Source: Pseudomonadales bacterium
GTDB taxonomy: Bacteria > Pseudomonadota > Gammaproteobacteria > Pseudomonadales > Ketobacteraceae
Assembly: GCA_002701845.1 (NCBI GenBank)
Contig: NZXG01000063.1
Coordinates: forward strand, 3,007-66,446
Direction of reading: 5' to 3'
DNA length: 63,440 nt
This document shows positions 1 through 6,861 of the stretch, piece after piece. The stretch's first letter is position 1, and every line of letters begins with the position of its first letter. The translations under genes and the position numbers were made by a program. Below the pieces are notes generated by a model that was not told where the DNA came from, ran no database searches, and saw only the letters and a list, made by a program, of their open reading frames with translations.

Positions 1-1434
1 TTCGACCAACAGCTGTCGCCCCTGGTGTTCGCCCAGGCTCTGAAACTGGGCCTGGGGGCGCAACTGTTGCGGGATCTGGACAACGTTAGAAACTTTTTCA
101 CCGGACCGACGTTGCTGGCGTTCTTCGATGCCCCCTGGGCGCCGCTGTATTTACTGGCGGTGTATGTCCTGCACCCCTGGTTGGGCCATGTGGCATTAGT
201 GGGGGCGCTGATTTTATTTGCGTTGGGCTTGCTCAGTGAGCTTCTTACCAAGCGGTGGTTGATGGAGTCTGCCTCCTGCGAATCTGTGGCACAGCAGTTC
301 GTGGAATCCAGTTCCCGCAACAGTGATGCGATCATCGCCATGGGCATGCTGGGTTCACTGAGGAACCGCTGGGTGGAAAATCATCATAACGCCCTGGGTT
401 TTCAGGCCGGTGCCAGTGACCGGGCTTCGGTAATAGCCGCCACCGCCAAGTTTATTCGCTTTGGCCTGCAGATCGCCATCCTTGGTGTGGGGGCCTTTCT
501 TGCCATTAGTGATCAGTTGTCGCCGGGCGCCATGATCGCCGCCTCAATTATTATGGGGCGCGGTCTGGCGCCGGTTGAAGCATCCATCTCCGGCTGGCGT
601 AATGGCGTACTGGCGCGCAAGGCCTATCACCGTCTTTCATCAGTATTGATGGATGAGGAAACGGAGAAAATGCCCTTGCCGCCGCCCCGGGGTAAAGTCA
701 CCTTCGACAATGTGTATGCGGCACCCCCCAGCGACAACACCCCCAACATCAGTGGTGTCAGTTTTGTGTTGGGCGCCGGCCAGACTCTGGGGATCACCGG
801 CCCCAGCGCGGCGGGGAAATCCAGTATTGCCAAGCTGATGGTGGGTATCTGGGAGCCCCTTTCCGGCAGCGTTCGGCTGGACGATGCGGATTCCGGCCAG
901 TGGGATGCGGAACGGCTGGGGCCGTACATTGGCTATTTGCCCCAGGATATCGAATTGTTCAATGGCACTGTTTCGGAGAATATTGCCCGCTTTGGCGAGG
1001 TGGATCCGGATGCCGTTGTGGTGGCCGCCCGGCTGGCGGGAGCTGATGAGATGATTCGCGAATTACCCGAGGGCTACAATACAGTGATTGGTGCCGCCGG
1101 TTGCCGCCTGTCCGGCGGGCAGCGCCAGCGTATTGGTCTGGCCAGGGCGTTCTACCGGACGCCACCGCTTATTGTATTGGATGAACCCACTTCGAATCTG
1201 GATGCCATGGGCGAGGCCGCAGTGCGCTCCGCCATTGACCGGCTCCGGGCCAGTGGCTGTACCGTGGCGGTGATCGCCCACAAGCCCACATTGATTGGCG
1301 GCGTGGATTTGCTATTGGTGATCCAGAAAGGGCAAATGACCCATTTTGGCCCCACCGCGGAGGTTCTGCCGCAGATCACCCGGCGGGTAGAGCGGGTTGA
1401 GAACCCTGCCGTGAATCGCGGGGTGCCGGCATGA
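1..1434 (+). CDS. Type I secretion ABC transporter, permease/ATPase (5' partial)
   Basis: Inner-membrane ABC exporter of the PrtD/AprD class, which powers one-step secretion of proteins such as proteases and lipases. The frame is open from base 1, so the N-terminus lies outside the window and the GTG at 25 is not the start. Hydrophobic membrane segments fill the first half. The ATPase domain follows, with Walker A (GPSAAGKSS, 805-831), the signature LSGGQRQR (about 1110-1135) and Walker B ending in LDEPTSNLD. It overlaps the adaptor gene by 4 bases (ATGA), so the two are translationally coupled. No TolC-type outer-membrane gene follows. The substrate is unknown and is probably encoded upstream. 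Confidence 0.93.
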   Translation, partial: FDQQLSPLVFAQALKLGLGAQLLRDLDNVRNFFTGPTLLAFFDAPWAPLYLLAVYVLHPWLGHVALVGALILFALGLLSELLTKRWLMESASCESVAQQFVESSSRNSDAIIAMGMLGSLRNRWVENHHNALGFQAGASDRASVIAATAKFIRFGLQIAILGVGAFLAISDQLSPGAMIAASIIMGRGLAPVEASISGWRNGVLARKAYHRLSSVLMDEETEKMPLPPPRGKVTFDNVYAAPPSDNTPNISGVSFVLGAGQTLGITGPSAAGKSSIAKLMVGIWEPLSGSVRLDDADSGQWDAERLGPYIGYLPQDIELFNGTVSENIARFGEVDPDAVVVAARLAGADEMIRELPEGYNTVIGAAGCRLSGGQRQRIGLARAFYRTPPLIVLDEPTSNLDAMGEAAVRSAIDRLRASGCTVAVIAHKPTLIGGVDLLLVIQKGQMTHFGPTAEVLPQITRRVERVENPAVNRGVPA

Positions 1435-2735
1435 TTGTCCCCAAGCCGCCAACCGACGTCAAAGGCCCCGCCCGGGTCGGGATAGTGTTTGGGCTGCTGG
1501 TGCTGGGGGGCTTCGCCCTTTGGGCCGCCCTGGTGCCTATCGCCAGCGCGGTGATTGCCGCCGGGGTGGTGAAAGTGGACAGCAGCCGAAAGTCCATTCA
1601 GCACCTGGAGGGCGGTATCGTCAGTGAAATTCTGGTGGACGACGGAGACCGGGTGGAGGCCGGCCAGGTATTGGTGCGGCTGGACCAGACCCGGGCCAGT
1701 GCCTCCAAGGGTGTGCTACAGGGCAGCTATTTTAATGCCCTGGCACAACAGGCCCGGCTGTTCGCGGAGCGGGATGGTCTGGACCGCATCGAGTTTCCCG
1801 AACAGCTGCTGGAGCAGGCGGATGACCCCCGAGTCTCTGGCATTTTGAGAACTCAGCGTGAGCTGTTTCACGCCCGGCGGGAATCCCATCTGGGACAATT
1901 GGAAATTCTGAAACAACAAATCTCCCATCTGAATGAGGATATTCAGGGGCTGCGAGCACAGCAAAAGGCCAAACGCCGGCAGGTGGATTCTATTAATGAC
2001 GAACTGGTGGGCCTCAATAAACTGCTGGCAAACGGCATGATCGACCGAACCCGGGTGCTGGCTTTGCAGCGTGAAGGTGCGGAAGTTGAGGGGGAATACG
2101 GTGAGCTGACCTCACAGATCGCAGCGGCCCGTAACAGTATTGGAGAGAAGGAGCTGGAGCAGTTCCAATTAAAGAAAACCTTTCAGGAGGAGGTGGCCAC
2201 CGAGCTGCGTCAGGTGGAATCGGATTTGATTGATTATCGGGAACGTCTGTTGGCGGCCAGCCACACTCTGGAACAGACGGAGATCCGGGCCCCGGTCAGC
2301 GGGGTAATCGTCAGCCGTGGAGTCCACACCCTGGGTGGGGTGGTGGCGCCCGGTGAGGTGATCCTGGAGCTGGTGCCGTCCGACGACCATCTGGTAATTG
2401 AAGCCCGGATTTCACCGGTGGATGTGGACAATGTGCAGGTAGGGTTCGATGCCGGCGTGCGGTTCTCTGCGTTCAATCAGCGCACCACTCCGGAGTTGCT
2501 GGGGAACCTCAGTTATGTGTCCGCGGACATTATCGAGAATGAAAAAACCGGCGAGCTGTATTATCGGGCCAAGGTGGTGGTGCCTGAAGACCAGCTTGCG
2601 CGCCTGGATCCGTCCAAGGTGATTCAGCCGGGGATGCCGGCCGACGTATTGATCCGCACCGGAGAGCGCACTCTGTTTGATTATATAGTGGAACCTTTGC
2701 TGGTGAATTTCCGTAAGGCCCTGCGGGAAACCTGA
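1431..2735 (+). CDS. HlyD-family type I secretion periplasmic adaptor
   Basis: Membrane fusion protein of 434 residues that would bridge the upstream ABC exporter to an outer-membrane TolC channel. A single transmembrane helix lies near residues 20-45. It is followed by a biotinyl-lipoyl-like half motif (HLEGGIVSEILVDDGDRV, about 60-77), a long coiled coil (about 140-270), the second half motif (EIRAPVSGVIVSRGVH, about 283) and a beta-barrel domain. Length and order match the PrtE/AprE/HlyD family. The ATG start overlaps the exporter stop codon. The following gene is on the other strand, so the operon ends here. Confidence 0.93.
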   Translation: MIVPKPPTDVKGPARVGIVFGLLVLGGFALWAALVPIASAVIAAGVVKVDSSRKSIQHLEGGIVSEILVDDGDRVEAGQVLVRLDQTRASASKGVLQGSYFNALAQQARLFAERDGLDRIEFPEQLLEQADDPRVSGILRTQRELFHARRESHLGQLEILKQQISHLNEDIQGLRAQQKAKRRQVDSINDELVGLNKLLANGMIDRTRVLALQREGAEVEGEYGELTSQIAAARNSIGEKELEQFQLKKTFQEEVATELRQVESDLIDYRERLLAASHTLEQTEIRAPVSGVIVSRGVHTLGGVVAPGEVILELVPSDDHLVIEARISPVDVDNVQVGFDAGVRFSAFNQRTTPELLGNLSYVSADIIENEKTGELYYRAKVVVPEDQLARLDPSKVIQPGMPADVLIRTGERTLFDYIVEPLLVNFRKALRET

Positions 2736-2755
2736 ACCGCCAAACTGAATAGGCC

Positions 2756-3295
2756 CTAATGGTTGCCACCATGACGGCTTCCGATGGCCTCCGCCCGCTC
2801 CCGCACCGCCGTCAGAAACCGCGCGATAGAGCCCGGGTCCAACTGGCGGTCGTCCAGCAATGGCAGATCAGGGAATGCTTTCAGCAGGGCGCTGACGAAA
2901 AGGCCGTGACCATCACTGCGGATCATCTGGGACTGGTCAGCATTCCATATCGGAGTGGAGCCAAAGCCACAGCTGGGGGATCGGCTTTGCAGCACATAAC
3001 CGCACAGGTCCGGATAAGTACGGGCGACGATACGCCCCATGGTCAGCAGCCGTTCGGTCACATCCCGCTCCGGATCATCCCGGCCCCGGGCCCGGATCTG
3101 GCCCCGCTGCTCAATCAGATTCACCGGCCCCCGGGGGATGCCCATGCCTGCCATGCTTTCCGGGCACAGGGGCAGCAGCCGCACCTTGGGGGCAATGGCT
3201 GCCATTACGGCGGATTGGTACTTGTGGCGGCCATCGTAGCGCACCGCCATGCCCGTCAGGCAGCTGCTGATGCCCACCAGGGGTTGCTCACTCAT
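2756..3295 (-). CDS. DUF523 family protein
   Basis: A 179-residue protein of the DUF523 (YbbK-like) family. It shows the family's conserved cysteines: SSCLTG at residues 10-15, LCPES near 43 and SRSPSCG near 105. The cysteine pattern suggests a bound metal or a redox role, but no reaction is established for the family. It stands alone on the minus strand, convergent with the HlyD-type gene, with only 20 bases between the two stops. Confidence 0.85.
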   Translation of the reverse strand: MSEQPLVGISSCLTGMAVRYDGRHKYQSAVMAAIAPKVRLLPLCPESMAGMGIPRGPVNLIEQRGQIRARGRDDPERDVTERLLTMGRIVARTYPDLCGYVLQSRSPSCGFGSTPIWNADQSQMIRSDGHGLFVSALLKAFPDLPLLDDRQLDPGSIARFLTAVRERAEAIGSRHGGNH

Positions 3296-3402
3296 AACTC
3301 ATTATAAGAAGTCAAAAGCAGGCCGGGAAGGCCTTGGGGAACTCACCCCCGCTGTTATGATGTCCATGGAAGTATTCAACTGACAGTTTGCAGGAGAGGT
3401 CA

Positions 3403-3828
3403 ATGTCCTGGTTTCAAACCACTATTCGTCTGCAGCCCCGGGCCCGGGGCTTCCATCTGGTGACCCACGAAATCATGGAAGTGTTGCGGGGGCCGTTGGG
3501 GGATTATGCTGTCGGCCTCGCACATTTTTTTATCCAGCACACCTCTGCTTCCCTCAGCATCAACGAAAATGCCGATCCGGATGTGCGGGCGGATATGGAG
3601 TCCCACTTCAATCAGATGGTGCCGGAAAATCAGCCTTACTACCTGCATACCCTGGAAGGCAGCGATGATATGCCCGCCCATATCAAGCACAGCTTGCTGG
3701 GGAGCAGCATCAGCGTGCCCATTACCGAAGGCCAGCTGGCCCTGGGTACCTGGCAGGGAATTTACCTGTGTGAGCATCGGGATCGGGCGGGCAGCCGTTG
3801 TATCGTAGCGACCCTTAATGGTGCGTAA
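3403..3828 (+). CDS. YjbQ family (UPF0047) protein
   Basis: A 141-residue protein of the YjbQ/UPF0047 family, some members of which have thiamine-phosphate-synthase-like activity. Family landmarks are present: FFIQHTSASLSINENADP (residues 42-59), the HTLEGSDDMPAHIKHSLLGSS region and TWQGIYLCEHRDR near the C-terminus. The ATG at 3403 is chosen over the TTG at 3388 because AGGAGAGG (3391-3399) sits at the right distance in front of it. The stop region carries a short tandem duplication (TGCGTAATG twice), which may be replication slippage. Confidence 0.88.
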   Translation: MSWFQTTIRLQPRARGFHLVTHEIMEVLRGPLGDYAVGLAHFFIQHTSASLSINENADPDVRADMESHFNQMVPENQPYYLHTLEGSDDMPAHIKHSLLGSSISVPITEGQLALGTWQGIYLCEHRDRAGSRCIVATLNGA

Positions 3829-4091
3829 TGATGCGTAATGGTGTGCAATCGGCGCTCAAATAGATCTATAAGGTTGATTTTTAACCAGTTTTCGTCTCTC
3901 AAGGTATAAAAACCCGAAAATCAATAGCTGCTGGTTAGTACTTCACAGGCATTAGAAAAATAGATCATAGATTCATGATTCTATAGAAAAAATTGCCATG
4001 GATAAATTTCGAAATTAATTAGCAAACTGGTCTAGGTCGTCTATAAATACCTTTACCTCTTGGGGTAAGCAGATTTCTGAGGATGTAGACG

Positions 4092-4319
4092 ATGACGTAC
4101 AAAAGTGAATCCGATAACAACCAGGCCGACGACAATATCATTACCTTCGATGATGGCCGTGACCGTTCGCTGAGCTCCCGGGAGGCGGAGCGCCGCCAGC
4201 TGGAGGAGGACATGAAGCGTTTCCTCAGCTCCGGTGGTGAGATCAAGCAAATCGATCGTGATGTGCGGAAGGATCCACCCCGCAAACCGGTTTCCAATTA
4301 CGGCAGCCGTCCCATCTAG
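4092..4319 (+). CDS. sutA: SutA-like small transcriptional regulator
   Basis: A 75-residue, highly charged protein. Its last third (SSGGEIKQIDRDVRKDPPRK followed by YGSRPI at the end) matches, from memory, the conserved C-terminus of SutA. In Pseudomonas aeruginosa SutA binds RNA polymerase and supports expression during slow growth. The acidic N-terminal region is much shorter here than in the roughly 105-residue Pseudomonas protein. A GAGG ribosome site lies about 10 bases before the ATG. The gene is monocistronic and is followed by a strong terminator. The preceding 263 bases (3829-4091) are AT-rich, hold no gene and presumably carry its promoter. Confidence 0.75.
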   Translation: MTYKSESDNNQADDNIITFDDGRDRSLSSREAERRQLEEDMKRFLSSGGEIKQIDRDVRKDPPRKPVSNYGSRPI

Positions 4320-4390
4320 GGGTTGTGCAGGGTCTGCTGCCAAACATTCTTAGCCTTAAGCTCTTGTTGATTGTTTTGTGTGTGATTTGG

Positions 4391-4416
4391 CCCCGGCGCT
4401 TAGCCGGGGTTTTTTT
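4391..4416 (+). terminator. Rho-independent terminator after the sutA-like gene
   Basis: A perfect 7-bp GC stem (CCCCGGC, 4391-4397, with GCCGGGG, 4403-4409), a 5-base loop and a run of seven T (4410-4416). It lies 71 bases after the stop codon and in the correct orientation. Confidence 0.92.
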
Positions 4417-4436
4417 CGCCTGAAAAATCAGGGCAA

Positions 4437-5150
4437 TCAGGAAGATCGGGCGTCCGCCGCAATCGCCTCCACCGCCGGTAGCAATTCCTCCAACTGACGA
4501 ATCTCCCGGGTGGGGTGGCACAGATCCGGATCCTGGCCACCGTCCTGGTTGAACCAGACCGTGTGGTATCCAACAGCCCGGGCGGCCTCTACATCCTCTT
4601 TGGGGTGATCCCCCACATGAATGGCCTGTTGGGCCGTGACCCCGCAGTGCTCCAGCGCCCGCCGGAACATGGCCTCATGGGGTTTGGGCTGACCTTCCGT
4701 CTCGGCGGAAAAGTGCGCCTGGAAATAGCGGTCGATGCCGATCATCTCGAGGTTGGCATTGCCATTGGTGAGTGCCACCAGGGGGTAGCGCTTGGCCAGG
4801 GTGTCCAGGATATCCTCCGCCTGGTGAAACAGGGTGATGGTATTGCGCCCCTCATAGAACACCTGGAACGCCTGCTCACTCATGGTCAGCGCCCGGTCGT
4901 GGCTCAAGCTGGCTTCGGTAAATACCTGATACAGCAGCTTTTTGCGGAAGTTGGTGGGGTGATGTTTTACCTCGGGGTGGTGTTCCCGCACTCGTTTGTA
5001 AACGTCCTGTAGCCGGTCCATTTCCAGGTGGGCCACCGCTTCCGGAATATGTTCGCTGACCCAGGCCCGCATGGCCTTTTCCGCTGCTACGATCACCGGA
5101 TTGATATCCCAGAGAGTATTGTCCAGGTCAAAGGTAATCAGTTTGATCAT
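4437..5150 (-). CDS. yigB: HAD-family phosphatase, YigB-like
   Basis: A 237-residue HAD-superfamily hydrolase. Motif I is FDLDNTLWD (residues 6-14), motif II is VALTNGNA (about 128) and motif IV is VGDHPKEDV (about 178). In E. coli YigB dephosphorylates the riboflavin intermediate 5-amino-6-(5-phosphoribitylamino)uracil and other substrates. An ATG at 5150 with GGAAGG in front gives the usual family start; the open frame runs further upstream but without family-like sequence. In relatives this gene directly follows xerC. Here it is separated from xerC by about 4.8 kb. Confidence 0.85.
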   Translation of the reverse strand: MIKLITFDLDNTLWDINPVIVAAEKAMRAWVSEHIPEAVAHLEMDRLQDVYKRVREHHPEVKHHPTNFRKKLLYQVFTEASLSHDRALTMSEQAFQVFYEGRNTITLFHQAEDILDTLAKRYPLVALTNGNANLEMIGIDRYFQAHFSAETEGQPKPHEAMFRRALEHCGVTAQQAIHVGDHPKEDVEAARAVGYHTVWFNQDGGQDPDLCHPTREIRQLEELLPAVEAIAADARSS

Positions 5151-5431
5151 GGGGCCTTCCGCTGCAGAGGGTGATAAAAAAGAGCCATGAGCGTACTGTA
5201 TTGTGAATGGGGCTGCAAAACCGGGTGAGGATTTGTAGCGCCCCGGAGCCGCCATTGCCCGTCGGGGAGAGGGCGTGGAATGCAGCGCGGCGGACTGCGG
5301 CGAAGTATCTGAAAAAAATAAATGCTGGGTAAACCCATTGCCGCCGGCAACGTTATGGGTCAGGGAGAGGTAACTGCTGCAGCCACTCATTACACTGTTT
5401 TCATCAAACAATAACGAATCAGGAAGAGATG

Positions 5432-6472
5432 ATGCGCTATTTCATCACTGCACTGGCCGGCGTCAGTTTACTGCTGGCCCTGGGGGGCTGTCGGCACGAG
5501 CAGCCGGATACGCCGGAAGCGGCCATGGATGCTACGTTGGCGGCACTGGAAACGGATACGGATTTCACCCTGCTGGCAGAGACAGCCGACGGCACCCAAT
5601 ACCGTTTCAGCCGCGGCAGCTCCACGGCGGAGACGGAGTACCGTTCGGCTTCCACGTCAAAAATGGTGGCGGCCGCGGTGATTCTGGCGCTGGTGGAGGA
5701 TGGTGTTCTGAGCCTGGACGACCACCCCCAGGATTATCTGGCGTTCTGGCCGGAGCAGGGGTCCCATGGGGATATTCAGTTACGGCATCTGTTGAGCTTT
5801 ACCTCGGGATTGAATGTAACACCTTTGTGTATCAGCAACCCGTTCGCGGATTTTGCCGGTTGCGTGGCAACGGTGTTGGAGAGAAACCCCGACATTGATG
5901 CCCCCGGCACAGGCTTTTATTACGCCAGTACCCACTTGCAGGTGGCGGGGCTGATGGCGGTACGGGCCGCCGGGGTATCGGGTTGGGGTGAGGTATTTGA
6001 CTACTTCCGCGCCCGGACCGGTCTTTTCCCCTCGGCGGCGTTCGATCTGCCTTCCAGCGACAATCCCCGGATCGCCGGCGGTATGCACTGGCGGGCTGAG
6101 GAATATCTGGGCTTTTTACGGGCCCTGTATCAGGGTGAAGTTCTGAGCCCGGCGCTGTTGACGCAGATGACCTCGGATCAGTTGCAGGGGGCGCCCATCC
6201 TCTATTCGCCGGTGGCGGACGCGCCTCTGGAACTGGACTGGCACTACGGGTTTGGCCTGTGGATTGAATGCGCCGCCGTGCCCTTCGATTGCCCGGAAAC
6301 CACCCGGGTCTCCAGTGCCGGGGCCTATGGGGCCTATCCCTTTATTGATTTTCAGCACGGGTACTTTGGGATTGTGGCCCGGGAGGGGGCTCTCGCTACC
6401 GGCCATGAGGGCTATCAGGTGTGGGCCAGTGTGGCGCAACCCATGGCGGAGTGGGCGGCGGCGCACCAGTAG
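5432..6472 (+). CDS. Beta-lactamase-fold serine hydrolase, lipoprotein
   Basis: A 346-residue lipoprotein with a signal sequence ending in the lipobox LALGGC (Cys near residue 20). It belongs to the class C beta-lactamase / penicillin-binding-protein-like serine hydrolases. The SxxK motif is STSK (about residue 76). A tyrosine motif reads YAST (about 172) instead of the usual YxN. AGGAAGAG at 5421-5428 fits the ATG at 5432 better than the one at 5429. The likely location is a membrane-anchored periplasmic site; the substrate is unknown. It is divergent from yigB and lies inside the segment that separates yigB from xerC. Confidence 0.85.
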   Translation: MRYFITALAGVSLLLALGGCRHEQPDTPEAAMDATLAALETDTDFTLLAETADGTQYRFSRGSSTAETEYRSASTSKMVAAAVILALVEDGVLSLDDHPQDYLAFWPEQGSHGDIQLRHLLSFTSGLNVTPLCISNPFADFAGCVATVLERNPDIDAPGTGFYYASTHLQVAGLMAVRAAGVSGWGEVFDYFRARTGLFPSAAFDLPSSDNPRIAGGMHWRAEEYLGFLRALYQGEVLSPALLTQMTSDQLQGAPILYSPVADAPLELDWHYGFGLWIECAAVPFDCPETTRVSSAGAYGAYPFIDFQHGYFGIVAREGALATGHEGYQVWASVAQPMAEWAAAHQ

Positions 6473-6621
6473 GCGGGCCCCGCCCAGGCATCTCCGCTGT
6501 CTTCATTGCGCTGCATCGACGGGCCACCAGCCCGCCTGCTGCGCCGCCTCAACAGCCGAAATGCCTGGCAGCCAGAAACCCCTTGGGCCTGTTCAAAGGA
6601 TCCCCGGTTGGGCACGGTTCC

Positions 6622-6861
6622 TTAAAACGCCCAGAAATCCTCGAAGCTGGGGAAGGTGCCCCGCCGTTTCTGGGATTCCTCCCGCTGGTAGCCACCGCTC
6701 TCGGCGTCCACCACCTCATCGATCTCCGGTGCCGCGCCGGGGTCGGCCGCCTGCACACTGGTGTCGGCTTTCCCCAGCAGCACGCCGTCGTGCCGGTTCA
6801 GCACCCCGTCCTCGTCCCGGTCCAAAGCCATCCGATAACCCGCCCCCGGCGGCACGCAGTG
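6622..6861 (-). pseudogene. C-terminal tail cut off from the di-heme protein by an amber codon
   Basis: The same reading frame as the upstream di-heme protein continues past its TAG for 79 codons to a TAA. It reads CVPPGAGYRMALDRDEDG and onward, including a DxDxDG calcium-binding-like loop. Related multidomain cytochromes typically end with a CVPPG segment followed by such a loop, so this looks like the original C-terminus. There is no convincing independent start; the first possible one is a GTG inside the CVPPG segment without a clear ribosome site. Confidence 0.7.

Noticed and set aside
2759-3307. A plus-strand 182-codon frame opposite DUF523
   Set aside because: It is the antisense shadow of the DUF523 gene, whose cysteine motifs are clearly real.
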